Source of the DNA: Kitasatospora atroaurantiaca
Lineage (GTDB): Bacteria; Actinomycetota; Actinomycetes; Streptomycetales; Streptomycetaceae
DNA: 64,000 nucleotides
Direction of reading: 5' to 3'
NCBI RefSeq assembly: GCF_007828955.1
Contig: NZ_VIVR01000001.1
Coordinates: 5,394,001 to 5,458,000, forward strand
Below the pieces are notes generated by a model. The model made no database searches and was not told the origin of the DNA. It saw nothing but the letters and a program-made list of their open reading frames with translations. The position numbers and the translations under genes are program-made. Below, piece after piece: positions 34,582 to 43,040 of this stretch (position 1 is its first letter; each line of letters opens with the position of its first letter).

Positions 34582-36678
34582 ATGACGAACGACTCCGCAC
34601 CCCAACCCCTCCCCGGCGCTCCCGAGGCCCCGGAGCCCGTGCCCCGGGCCGAGCTCCCGGAGCTGCTGCACGCCGCGGTCGCCGCCGTCGGCGGCGTCGA
34701 GAGGCCCGGCCAGATCCGGATGGCCGAGGCCGTCGCCGACGCGGTCGACGCCGGTGAGCACCTGCTGGTCCAGGCCGGTACGGGCACCGGGAAGTCCCTC
34801 GCGTACCTGGTGCCCGCGCTCGCCCACGGCGACCGGGTGGTGGTGGCCACCGCCACCCTCGCCCTGCAACGCCAGCTGGTCGAGCGGGACTTGCCCCGGA
34901 CGGTGGATGCGCTGCACCCGGTGCTGCGCCGCCGCCCGCTGTTCGCGATGCTCAAGGGCCGCTCCAACTACCTCTGCCTGCACCGGGCCAACGAGGGCAC
35001 CCCGAGCGACGAGGGCGAGGGGCTCTTCGACCCGGTGGACGCCCTCGGCGGCCCGACCGGCAAGCTCGGCAAGGACGTCCTGCGGCTGCGCGAGTGGGCC
35101 GAGGAGACGGAGACGGGGGACCGGGACGACATGTCGCCCGGCGTCTCCGACAAGGCCTGGGCACAGCTCTCGGTCACCTCGAAGGAGTGCCTGGGCGCCA
35201 GCAAGTGCGCGTACGGGCAGGAGTGCTTCGCGGAGAAGGCCCGGGAGCGGGCCAAGCTGGCCGACGTGGTGGTGACCAACCACGCGATGCTCGCGATCGA
35301 CGCGATCGAGGGCGCCCCCGTGCTCCCCGAGCACGCGATGCTGATCGTCGACGAGGCCCATGAGCTGGTGAACCGCGTCACCGGCGCCGCCACCGCGGAG
35401 CTGACGGTCGGCGCGGTCAACCGGGCCGTCAAGCGCGCGGCCAAGCTCGCCAACGAGAAGGCGGTGGACGCGCTGCAGGCCGCCGCCGAGAGCTTCCACG
35501 GCCTGATGGAGACAGCGCAGCCGGGCCGCGTGGAGGAGCTGCCCGAGTACCTCTCGTACGCGGTGGCGGCGATCCGGGACGCCTGCCGCCTGGTCATCAC
35601 CTCGCTGGGGGAGACGCGCGACAAGGCGCTCACCGACGAGGACGCGGTGCGCAAGCAGGCGATGGCCTCGGCGGAGACGCTGCACGAGACGGCGGACCGG
35701 CTGCTCGCAGAGTCGGCCTACGACGTGGTCTGGATCGAGCGCAGCGACCGCTTCGGCATGGGCACGGCCTCGCTGCGGGTCGCGCCGCTGAGCGTCTCCG
35801 GGCTGCTGCGGGAGAAGCTCTACCAGGAGCGCTCGGTCGTCCTGACCTCGGCGACCCTCAAGCTCGGCGGGGATTTCAACGGCGTGGCTGCCTCGGTCGG
35901 CCTGCCCGGCGAGGGCCGCCTGCCGGACGTACGCGGCCCCGAGGAGCCCGCGCTCGACGAGGGCGAGGACGCGCCGCCGTACTGGCGCGGGATCGACGTC
36001 GGCTCGCCGTTCGCCTACCCCAAGCAGGGCATCCTCTACGTCGCCAAGCACCTGCCGCCGCCCGGCCGGGAGCCGGACCGGCCGGAGATGCTGGACGAGC
36101 TGGCGGAGCTGATCGGCGCAGCCGGCGGCCGTACGCTCGGGCTCTTCTCCTCGATGCGGGCCGCGCAGGCGGCGGCCGAGGCGCTGCGCGAGCGGCTGGA
36201 CAACCGGATCCTGCTGCAGGGCGAGGACACCCTGGGCGAGCTGATCCGGGAGTTCGCGTCCGACCCGCAGACCTGCCTCTTCGGCACCCTCTCGCTCTGG
36301 CAGGGCGTGGACGTGCCGGGCTCGGCCTGCCAGCTGGTGGTGATGGACCGCATCCCGTTCCCGCGTCCGGACGATCCGCTGATGAGCGCCCGGCAGAAGG
36401 CGGTCGAGGAGGCGGGCGGCAACGGCTTCATGGCGGTGGCGGCCACCCACGCGGCGCTGCTGATGGCGCAGGGCGCCGGCCGGCTGGTCCGGGCGGCCGA
36501 CGACCGGGGTGTGGTGGCGGTGCTGGACCCGCGGCTGGCCACGGCGCGCTACGGCGGCTTCTTCCGCTCCTCGATGCCGGACTTCTGGTACACCAACGAC
36601 CGTAACCAGGTGCGGCGCTCACTGGCCGCGATCGACGCCTCGGCGGCCCCGGTCCGCCCGGTCACCAAGCGCAGTTAG
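34582..36678 (+). CDS. ATP-dependent DNA helicase, DinG/XPD family with Fe-S cysteines
   Basis: 5'-3' helicase of the DinG/XPD type, 698 residues. Walker A QAGTGTGKS at about 64-72; four cysteines (Cys132, Cys203, Cys209, Cys215) spaced as in the iron-sulfur domain; DEAH at 257-260; ATLKLGGDFNGV, FGTLSLWQGVDVPG and the motif VI region MAQGAGRLVRAADDRG. Convergent with lexA, separated by the 33-bp hairpin. In E. coli dinG is SOS induced; no perfect SOS box stands before this gene, though lexA is the neighbour. Firm on family, uncertain on symbol. Confidence 0.92.
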   Translation: MTNDSAPQPLPGAPEAPEPVPRAELPELLHAAVAAVGGVERPGQIRMAEAVADAVDAGEHLLVQAGTGTGKSLAYLVPALAHGDRVVVATATLALQRQLVERDLPRTVDALHPVLRRRPLFAMLKGRSNYLCLHRANEGTPSDEGEGLFDPVDALGGPTGKLGKDVLRLREWAEETETGDRDDMSPGVSDKAWAQLSVTSKECLGASKCAYGQECFAEKARERAKLADVVVTNHAMLAIDAIEGAPVLPEHAMLIVDEAHELVNRVTGAATAELTVGAVNRAVKRAAKLANEKAVDALQAAAESFHGLMETAQPGRVEELPEYLSYAVAAIRDACRLVITSLGETRDKALTDEDAVRKQAMASAETLHETADRLLAESAYDVVWIERSDRFGMGTASLRVAPLSVSGLLREKLYQERSVVLTSATLKLGGDFNGVAASVGLPGEGRLPDVRGPEEPALDEGEDAPPYWRGIDVGSPFAYPKQGILYVAKHLPPPGREPDRPEMLDELAELIGAAGGRTLGLFSSMRAAQAAAEALRERLDNRILLQGEDTLGELIREFASDPQTCLFGTLSLWQGVDVPGSACQLVVMDRIPFPRPDDPLMSARQKAVEEAGGNGFMAVAATHAALLMAQGAGRLVRAADDRGVVAVLDPRLATARYGGFFRSSMPDFWYTNDRNQVRRSLAAIDASAAPVRPVTKRS

Positions 36679-36689
36679 GGGTGTCACAA

Positions 36690-36772
36690 CAGGGGCGCGG
36701 GGCTCTGTTTGATCAACTGCGTACCCTTCCGATTCGCGCACGCAGTTGATCAAACAGAGCCCCGCGCCCCTG
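36690..36772. terminator. long perfect hairpin between dinG-like gene and lexA
   Basis: Arms 36690-36722 and 36740-36772 are perfect 33-base complements enclosing a 17-base loop. Its GC-rich base (CAGGGGCGCGGGG) matches the base of the hairpin at 26292-26369, while the inner part (CTCTGTTTGATCAACTGCGT) differs. Lying between convergent stop codons, it probably ends both transcripts. Confidence 0.85.
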
Positions 36773-36789
36773 CAGGTAACCCCGACAAG

Positions 36790-37611
36790 TCAGAGGCGGC
36801 GGAGGACCGCGACGACCTTGCCGAGGATGGTCGCGTTGTCGCCCGGGATGGGGTCGTACGCCGGGTTGTGCGGCATCAGCCAGATCCTGCCGTCCTCGCG
36901 CTTGAGCCGCTTGACGGTGGCCTCGCCCTCGATCATCGCGGCGACGATGTCGCCGTTCTCGGCGACCGGCTGGCGGCGGACGGTGACCCAGTCGCCGTCA
37001 CAGATGGCGGCCTCGATCATCGAGTCACCGCGTACGGTCAGCGCGAACAGCTCGCCCTCGCCGACCAGCTGACGCGGCAGCGGGAAGACGTCCTCGACCG
37101 TCTGCTCGGCCAGGATCGGGCCACCGGCGGCGATCCGGCCGACCAGCGGCACGTACGAGGTGGAGGGCCGGCCGGCGGCCTCCGCGGTGTTCGGCCGGGC
37201 GACCTCGACGCCGCGGACCTCGTACGCCCGGGGGCGGTGCGGGTCGCGGCGGAGGAAGCCCTTGCGCTCCAGGGCCATCAGCTGGTGGGCCACGGAGGAG
37301 GTGCTGGAGAGGCCGACGGCCTGGCCGATCTCCCGCATGCTCGGCGGGTAACCCCGGCGCTGCACCGAGTCCCTGATGACCTCGATGACGCGCCGCTGGC
37401 GCTCCGTCAGGCCGGCCTCGTCGGTCCGGATGCCGGGCGGGCGCCCGGGCAAGGAGCGCACGGGGGCTGGCGCGCCGAGCACGGCGTCCTGCACCGACGA
37501 GTGCTCGATCGGCTGGCTGCGGCTCATGCTGTGGTCCACGCTCTCCTGGTCGGTGGTGCGCGCGGAACGCTCCTGCACCGGGATGGAAGTCTTGGCTTCT
37601 ACGGTGTTCAT
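36790..37611 (-). CDS. lexA: SOS repressor LexA
   Basis: Repressor that self-cleaves when RecA is activated. 273 residues from ATG 37611, with an N-terminal extension of about 65 residues before the wHTH domain (LTERQRRVIEVIRDSVQRRGYPPSMREIGQAVGL). The cleavage site is Ala162-Gly163 in GRIAAGGP, with catalytic Ser197 (RGDSMIE) and Lys234 (ATVKRLKRE). GAGGG upstream is the ribosome site. Two near-consensus SOS boxes at 37679-37694 and 37743-37758 stand before it, in agreement with autoregulation; the perfect one is at recA. Divergent from nrdR. Confidence 0.97.
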   Translation of the reverse strand: MNTVEAKTSIPVQERSARTTDQESVDHSMSRSQPIEHSSVQDAVLGAPAPVRSLPGRPPGIRTDEAGLTERQRRVIEVIRDSVQRRGYPPSMREIGQAVGLSSTSSVAHQLMALERKGFLRRDPHRPRAYEVRGVEVARPNTAEAAGRPSTSYVPLVGRIAAGGPILAEQTVEDVFPLPRQLVGEGELFALTVRGDSMIEAAICDGDWVTVRRQPVAENGDIVAAMIEGEATVKRLKREDGRIWLMPHNPAYDPIPGDNATILGKVVAVLRRL

Positions 37612-37678
37612 GGCGGCCCTCATTCGACAGGTGCTCTCCCTTGTCCAGCTCAACTGCTGCACCTATCGAAAGGTTGCG

Positions 37679-37694
37679 CCAAACACACGTTCGA
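37679..37694. promoter_or_regulatory. near-consensus SOS box proximal to lexA
   Basis: CCAAACACACGTTCGA matches TCGAAC-N4-GTTCGA at 10 of its 12 defined positions; the half-site GTTCGA is perfect. It lies 68 bases upstream of the lexA start on the lexA strand, a normal place for autoregulation. Confidence 0.65.
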
Positions 37695-37742
37695 GTGAAT
37701 TATCTCGGAGTCGGCTGACCCGATCAAGGTTTTGGGTGTACA

Positions 37743-37758
37743 TCGATTAAATGTTCGA
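37743..37758. promoter_or_regulatory. near-consensus SOS box distal to lexA
   Basis: TCGATTAAATGTTCGA matches TCGAAC-N4-GTTCGA with only the last two bases of the left half changed (TT for AC). It is 64 bases from the other site, counted start to start, in AT-rich promoter sequence. Confidence 0.6.
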
Positions 37759-37820
37759 CCTGAGAAGTCTATTTCACGACTTCGAAGGGGTCGACACGGC
37801 GCGGCGTGGCGGCTACCGCA

Positions 37821-37867
37821 GACCTAGATCTTGTGCCAGAGTCCCCGATTGGGCCTACAAGTTGTGG
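37821..37867. promoter_or_regulatory. tandem NrdR boxes upstream of nrdR
   Basis: Box 1 (37821-37836, GACCTAGATCTTGTGC) and box 2 (37852-37867, GGCCTACAAGTTGTGG) share CTA-N-A near the left and TTGTG at the right, as in the NrdR consensus. Their starts are 31 bases apart, three helical turns, which is the known spacing of paired NrdR sites. They stand 51 bases before nrdR. Confidence 0.7.
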
Positions 37868-37917
37868 TCGGCTAGAGTGTGCCGGTCCGCCTGTCATGCC
37901 AGAGAGGGAGTCCTCAG

Positions 37918-38415
37918 GTGCACTGCCCCTTCTGCCGACACCCGGACAGCCGTGTCGTGGACAGTCGTGCCAGTGACGACGGCAGCTCGATTCGCCGCCG
38001 CCGCCAGTGCCCTGACTGCGGCCGCCGCTTCACCACGGTGGAGACGGCCACTCTGATGGTCATCAAGCGCAGTGGCGTCACCGAGCCGTTCTCCCGGGAG
38101 AAGGTCATCTCCGGCGTCCGCAAGGCCTGTCAGGGCCGCCCGGTCACCGAGGACGCCCTCGCCCAGCTCGGCCAGCGGGTCGAGGAGTGCGTCCGGGCGA
38201 GCGGCAGCGCCGAGCTCTCCACCCATGACGTCGGGCTGGCCATACTCGGCCCGCTCAAGGATCTCGACGTCGTGGCCTACCTCCGTTTCGCGTCCGTGTA
38301 CCGGGCGTACGACGGACTCGAGGACTTCGAGGCCGCCATCGCGGAACTCCGCGCCGAGCGGCCCTTCAGCGCGGAGGCCGGTACCCCGGTGCCTGCCCCC
38401 GCCGCAGCGCCCTAG
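37918..38415 (+). CDS. nrdR: transcriptional repressor NrdR
   Basis: Nucleotide-sensing repressor of ribonucleotide reductase genes, 165 residues. A zinc ribbon (Cys3 and Cys6 in HCPFC, then CPDC) precedes the ATP-cone domain (VIKRSGVTEPFSREKVISGVRKAC). GTG 37918 follows GAGGGAG at about nine bases. It is first of a probable nrdR-nrdJ operon with paired NrdR boxes upstream, and divergent from lexA. The C-terminal Ala/Pro tail is unremarkable. Confidence 0.96.
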   Translation: MHCPFCRHPDSRVVDSRASDDGSSIRRRRQCPDCGRRFTTVETATLMVIKRSGVTEPFSREKVISGVRKACQGRPVTEDALAQLGQRVEECVRASGSAELSTHDVGLAILGPLKDLDVVAYLRFASVYRAYDGLEDFEAAIAELRAERPFSAEAGTPVPAPAAAP

Positions 38416-38565
38416 GGCGACGTTACCGACGTTCCGTCGTGCGCCTACCGGGCGTGTGCACAACATTACACATCGTGCATGGCGGGGGACTTTTTGCCTG
38501 CCGCACACCAGGAGAGCGACGCAGTTCCCGAGGGACAATTGGGGCACTGCACCAGGAGGAGAGAA

Positions 38566-41448
38566 GTGACTGACACTACGAGCGGTTCCGCGCGCGGGTC
38601 GAAGTCCGAGAAGGCGGCCAAGGGAGCCGGCAAGGCGCCCAAGGGCGGCCTGCGGATCGAGCGCATCTACACCACTCCTGGCGTCCACCCCTATGACGAG
38701 GTCAGCTGGGAGCGGCGCGACGTCGTCATGACCAACTGGCGTGACGGCTCGATCAACTTCGAGCAGCGCGGCGTCGAGTTCCCCGACTTCTGGTCGGTCA
38801 ACGCCGTGAACATCGTGACGTCCAAGTACTTCCGCGGCGCGGTCGGCACCCCGCAGCGCGAGTGGAGCCTCAAGCAGATCATCGACCGCGTGGTGCTCAC
38901 CTACCGCGCCGCCGGTGAGAAGCACGGCTACTTCGCCACCGCGGACGACGCCGAGATCTTCGAGCACGAGCTGACCCACGCCCTCCTCCACCAGGTGTTC
39001 AGCTTCAACTCGCCGGTCTGGTTCAACGTCGGTACCAAGCAGCCCCAGCAGGTCAGCGCCTGCTTCATCCTGGCCGTCGACGACTCCATGGAGTCGATCC
39101 TCGACTGGTACAAGGAAGAGGGCATGATCTTCAAGGGCGGCTCCGGCGCCGGCCTCAACCTCTCCCGCATCCGCTCCTCCAAGGAGCTGCTCTCCTCCGG
39201 CGGCAACGCCTCCGGTCCGGTCTCCTTCATGCGCGGCGCCGACGCCTCCGCCGGCACCATCAAGTCCGGCGGTGCCACCCGGCGCGCCGCCAAGATGGTC
39301 GTGCTGGACGTCGACCACCCGGACGTCGAGGCCTTCATCGAGACCAAGGTGAAGGAGGAGGAGAAGATCCGCGCGCTGCGCGACGCGGGCTTCGACATGG
39401 ACCTCGGCGGGGACGACATCACCTCCGTCCAGTACCAGAACGCCAACAACTCGGTCCGTGTCTCCGACGAGTTCATGACCGCCGTCGAGAAGGGCACCGA
39501 CTTCGGTCTGCGCGCCCGGATGACCGGCGAGGTCATCGAGACCGTCGACGCGAAGAAGCTCTTCCGCAAGATGGCCGAGGCGGCCTGGGCCTGCGCCGAC
39601 CCGGGCATCCAGTACGACGACACCATCAACCACTGGCACACCTGCCCGGAGTCCGGCCGCATCAACGCGTCCAACCCCTGCTCCGAGTACATGCATCTGG
39701 ACAACTCCAGCTGCAACCTCGCCTCGCTCAACCTGATGAAGTTCCTCCGCGACGACGACAGCTTCGACGCCGCGACCTTCGCCAAGGTCGTCGAGCTGGT
39801 CATCACCGCGATGGACATCTCCATCTGCTTCGCCGACTTCCCGACCGAGAAGATCGGCGAGACCACCCGCGCCTACCGCCAGCTGGGCATCGGCTACGCC
39901 AACCTCGGCGCCCTGCTGATGGCCACCGGCCACGCGTACGACTCCGAGGGCGGCCGCGGCCTGGCCGGCGCCATCACCTCGCTGATGACCGGCACCGCGT
40001 ACCGCCGCGGCGCCGAACTCGCCGGCGTGGTCGGCCCGTACGAGGGCTACGCCCGCAACGCCGAGCCGCACCAGCGGGTCATGAAGCAGCACGCGGACGC
40101 CAACTCCGCCGCCGTCGCGGTGGACGACCTGGACGCCCCGGTCTGGTCCGCGGCCACCGAGACCTGGCAGGACGTGCTGCGCATCGGTGCGCAGAACGGT
40201 TTCCGCAACGCCCAGGCGTCGGTGCTCGCCCCGACCGGCACCATCGGCCTGATGATGGACTGCGACACCACGGGCGTCGAGCCCGACCTGGCGCTGGTCA
40301 AGTTCAAGAAGCTGGTCGGCGGCGGCTCGATGCAGATCGTGAACGGCACCGTGCCGCGCGCCCTCCGTCGCATGGGTTACCAGCAGGAGCAGGTCGAGGC
40401 GATCGTCGCCCACATCGCCGAGCACGGCAACGTGCTGAACGCGCCGGGCCTGAAGGCCGAGCACTACGAGGTCTTCGACTGCGCGATGGGCGAGCGCTCC
40501 ATCTCGCCGATGGGCCACGTGCGGATGATGTCGGCGATCCAGCCGTGGATCTCCGGCGCGATCTCCAAGACCGTCAACATGCCGGAGAACGCCACCGTCG
40601 AAGAGGTCGAGGAGATCTACTTCGAGGCGTGGAAGCTCGGCGTCAAGGCGCTCGCCATCTACCGCGACAACTGCAAGGTCGGCCAGCCGCTCTCGGCGAA
40701 GACCAAGACCCCGGCCGCGGTCGAGGCGAAGGCCGTCGAGCCGGCCGTCGAGAAGGTCGTCGAGTACCGCCCCGTCCGCAAGCGCCTCCCCAAGGGCCGC
40801 CCCGGCATCACCACCTCCTTCACGGTCGGCGGCGCCGAGGGCTACATGACGGCCAACTCCTACCCGGACGACGGCCTCGGCGAGGTCTTCCTGAAGATGT
40901 CCAAGCAGGGCTCGACCCTCGCGGGCATGATGGACGCCTTCTCCATCGCCGTCTCGGTCGGTATGCAGTACGGCGTGCCGCTGGAGACCTACGTCTCGAA
41001 GTTCACCAACATGCGCTTCGAGCCGGCCGGCCTGACCGACGACCCGGACGTGCGGATGGCCCAGTCGATCGTCGACTACATCTTCCGCCGCCTGGCGCTG
41101 GACTTCCTGCCCTTCGAGACCCGCTCCGCCCTCGGCATCCACTCCGTCGAGGAGCGCCAGCGCCACCTCGACACCGGCTCCTACGAGCCGGTCGAGCCCG
41201 AGCCGGAGGACGTGGACGTCGAGGGCCTGGCCCAGTCGGCGCCGCGCGCCTCGCAGCCCGCCGCCCAGCCGGTGGCCGAGAAGCCGAAGGCCGCGCCGGC
41301 CCAGGCCCACAACTCCACGGAGCTGATCGAGATCCAGCTCGGTCTCAACGCCGACGCGCCGCTCTGCTTCTCCTGCGGCACCAAGATGCGCCGTGCGGGC
41401 AGCTGCTACCTCTGCGAGGGCTGCGGCTCGACCAGCGGCTGCAGCTGA
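38566..41448 (+). CDS. nrdJ: vitamin B12-dependent (class II) ribonucleotide reductase
   Basis: Adenosylcobalamin-dependent reductase making dNTPs, 960 residues. Active-site cysteines: Cys166 (SACFILAVDDSM) and Cys372 in NPCSE (residues 370-374); the finger-loop and the C-terminal Cys-rich tail (CFSCGTKMRRAGSCYLCEGCG) that reduces the active site are present. GTG 38566 has AGGAGGA upstream; an in-frame extension to 38479 lacks a site. Following nrdR at 150 bases, with NrdR control inferred. Streptomycetes keep a class Ia enzyme elsewhere, so B12 supply decides which enzyme is used. Confidence 0.97.
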   Translation: MTDTTSGSARGSKSEKAAKGAGKAPKGGLRIERIYTTPGVHPYDEVSWERRDVVMTNWRDGSINFEQRGVEFPDFWSVNAVNIVTSKYFRGAVGTPQREWSLKQIIDRVVLTYRAAGEKHGYFATADDAEIFEHELTHALLHQVFSFNSPVWFNVGTKQPQQVSACFILAVDDSMESILDWYKEEGMIFKGGSGAGLNLSRIRSSKELLSSGGNASGPVSFMRGADASAGTIKSGGATRRAAKMVVLDVDHPDVEAFIETKVKEEEKIRALRDAGFDMDLGGDDITSVQYQNANNSVRVSDEFMTAVEKGTDFGLRARMTGEVIETVDAKKLFRKMAEAAWACADPGIQYDDTINHWHTCPESGRINASNPCSEYMHLDNSSCNLASLNLMKFLRDDDSFDAATFAKVVELVITAMDISICFADFPTEKIGETTRAYRQLGIGYANLGALLMATGHAYDSEGGRGLAGAITSLMTGTAYRRGAELAGVVGPYEGYARNAEPHQRVMKQHADANSAAVAVDDLDAPVWSAATETWQDVLRIGAQNGFRNAQASVLAPTGTIGLMMDCDTTGVEPDLALVKFKKLVGGGSMQIVNGTVPRALRRMGYQQEQVEAIVAHIAEHGNVLNAPGLKAEHYEVFDCAMGERSISPMGHVRMMSAIQPWISGAISKTVNMPENATVEEVEEIYFEAWKLGVKALAIYRDNCKVGQPLSAKTKTPAAVEAKAVEPAVEKVVEYRPVRKRLPKGRPGITTSFTVGGAEGYMTANSYPDDGLGEVFLKMSKQGSTLAGMMDAFSIAVSVGMQYGVPLETYVSKFTNMRFEPAGLTDDPDVRMAQSIVDYIFRRLALDFLPFETRSALGIHSVEERQRHLDTGSYEPVEPEPEDVDVEGLAQSAPRASQPAAQPVAEKPKAAPAQAHNSTELIEIQLGLNADAPLCFSCGTKMRRAGSCYLCEGCGSTSGCS

Positions 41449-41495
41449 GAGGCAACCGCTGAGCGGTCGCCGTTGAGGTGACCGTCTGCAGGTCA

Positions 41496-41533
41496 GGAAA
41501 AGGGAGTCGGCCCATGGGCCGGCTCCCTTTTCC
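41496..41533 (+). terminator. terminator after nrdJ
   Basis: Stem arms 41496-41513 and 41516-41533 pair over 18 bases with one G-T wobble and almost no loop (centre CCCATGGG). AAAAGGGAG and CTCCCTTTT make the base AT-rich. It lies 48 bases after the nrdJ stop. Confidence 0.8.
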
Positions 41534-41681
41534 GCATTACCGGGAGGGCATTACCAGCGGCGTAATCGACCCTTCCGGAGGCGCCGGGCATGGTGGTACC
41601 AGCTGGTCCGAGGGAGACAGGAGAGACCCGGGGCCAGTCCGCCGACCTGCACTTTCGATGCTTTCCGGAGGCTGATCCACG

Positions 41682-42119
41682 ATGTCCGCGAACTCCTTCG
41701 CCGCCGCCCGCGCCCCCCGCTCCACCGGTACTGCTCCGCTGACCTACCTGCGCCGCTTCCTGGCGCTGGACGCGGTCGTCACGGGCGGGAACGGCCTCGC
41801 GTACCTCGCCCTGTCCGGCCCGCTCGGGCGGCTGCTCGGGATCGACCGGATGCTGCTGCTCGACATCGGCGCGTTCCTGCTGCTGTTCGGTGCCGGGGTC
41901 GGCGTGCTGGCGACCCGCAGGCAGCCGCCGGTGCCCGCGGTGAAGGCCGTCATCGAGGCCAACCTGATCTGGCCGGTGCTCAGCATCGTGGCGCTGGAGG
42001 CCTTGCTCTCCCCGACCACGGCGGGCCTGGTCTGGATTCCGATGCAGGCCGCGACGGTGGCAGGCTTCGCCGCGCTCCAGTTCTCCGCGCTCAGGGCCGT
42101 GCGGGCGAGCGCCGCCTGA
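41682..42119 (+). CDS. small integral membrane protein
   Basis: 145 residues with about four membrane helices (FLALDAVVTGGNGLAYLA, LLLDIGAFLLLFGAGVGVLA, the ANLIWPVLSIVALEALL region, and MQAATVAGFAALQF). No known motif. It has a hydrophilic N terminus with Arg/Ser. Convergent with the XRE gene, gap six bases. ATG 41682 is preceded by GGAGG. Function unknown. Confidence 0.75.
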   Translation: MSANSFAAARAPRSTGTAPLTYLRRFLALDAVVTGGNGLAYLALSGPLGRLLGIDRMLLLDIGAFLLLFGAGVGVLATRRQPPVPAVKAVIEANLIWPVLSIVALEALLSPTTAGLVWIPMQAATVAGFAALQFSALRAVRASAA

Positions 42120-42125
42120 CGCCTG

Positions 42126-42938
42126 CTAGGGCGTGAGCGACTGAAGATACGCGACCGTCTCCGGGTCGGCCGGGAGGAATGTCTCCATGGCCAGCTCGGA
42201 GACGGTCACGTCCATGGGCGTGTTGAAGGTCGCGATGGTCGAGAAGAACGACAGCACCCGCCCGTCGTGCTCGATCCGCAGCGGCAGCGCGAACGGGAAC
42301 AGCTCCGCCGCGTCACGGCTGGACTCCGCCCCGGCGTCGGCGGGCACGGGGTACGCGCTCACCTCCTCGTACAGGGCGCGCAGCGGCTCGGAGCGCACCA
42401 GCGCGATCTGGCGCTCCATCTGCTCCAGCAAGTGGCCCCGCCACTCGTGGAGGTTGCGGATGCGCGGCGCGAGGCCCTCCGGGTGCAGGGTGATCCGCAT
42501 CGCGTTGAGCGGCTGCTCCAGGAGGTGCTCGGCCACTCCCGCCAGCAGTAGGCCGACGCTCCGGTTGGCCGCCAGGATCCGGTAGGTGCCGTCGACGACC
42601 AGCGCCGGGTACGGGTCGTGGGCCGCCAGCAGGCGCTCCACGCCGGCGCGCAGCGCGTCCATGGTCGGGTCGTCCATCGATGTCTCCGGGTAGAGCGGAG
42701 CGTAACCGGCGGCCAGCAGCAGGGTGTTGCGTTCCCGGACGGGAACGTCGAGGTGTTCGGCGAGGCGCAGGATCATCTCCTGGCTGGGCCTGGACCGGCC
42801 GGTCTCGATGAAGCTGATGTGTCGTGCCGAGGAGTCGGCGCGCAGCGCGAGCTGCAGCTGGCTGAACTGCCGCCGCTCACGCCAACTGCGGAGCAGCGCC
42901 CCGGCTCCCGACCCCGTGTCCGTCGCAGCAGTCGTCAT
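42126..42938 (-). CDS. XRE-type transcriptional regulator with MmyB-like ligand domain
   Basis: 270-residue regulator. N-terminal helix-turn-helix (LRSWRERRQFSQLQLALRAD, SARHISFIETGRSRPS, EMILRLAEHLDVP) followed by a long C-terminal domain typical of the MmyB-like ligand-binding module (VVDGTYRILAANRSVGLLL, LHEWRGHLLEQMERQIAL). These regulators are abundant in streptomycetes; ligands are largely unknown. It diverges from the small HTH gene at 43041 and may be involved with the operators between them. Confidence 0.85.
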   Translation of the reverse strand: MTTAATDTGSGAGALLRSWRERRQFSQLQLALRADSSARHISFIETGRSRPSQEMILRLAEHLDVPVRERNTLLLAAGYAPLYPETSMDDPTMDALRAGVERLLAAHDPYPALVVDGTYRILAANRSVGLLLAGVAEHLLEQPLNAMRITLHPEGLAPRIRNLHEWRGHLLEQMERQIALVRSEPLRALYEEVSAYPVPADAGAESSRDAAELFPFALPLRIEHDGRVLSFFSTIATFNTPMDVTVSELAMETFLPADPETVAYLQSLTP

Positions 42939-42993
42939 GCCAAGGACCGTAACCCGGGGGCGGGCGCGGCGGGACGACTTCCGGCCGGAGAAG

Positions 42994-43038
42994 TGTCAAC
43001 TTTGGTTGACAAGCGTGAGGTGTCAACCTAAGTTGACA
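42994..43038. promoter_or_regulatory. twin palindromic operators overlapping a leaderless promoter
   Basis: Two sites, TGTCAAC-tttg-GTTGACA (42994-43011) and TGTCAAC-ctaa-GTTGACA (43021-43038), share identical perfect 7-base arms and are offset by 27 bases. The promoter TTGACA (43006-43011), 17-base spacer, TAAGTT (43029-43034) is embedded in them, so a bound protein would block the promoter. The ATG of the next gene is only three bases past the second site, at the expected transcription start. Confidence 0.8.
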
Positions 43039-43040
43039 GT

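Noticed and set aside
32671..36450. Open reading frame of 1,259 codons on the minus strand
   Set aside because: It is antisense to the siderophore synthetase and DinG-type genes; high GC makes stop codons rare, and its composition is repetitive Arg/Gly/Gln with no known domain.
37894..41310. Open reading frame of 1,138 codons on the minus strand across nrdR and nrdJ
   Set aside because: Antisense to two clearly recognised genes; the low-complexity His/Asp/Gly/Val content is a third-position GC artefact.
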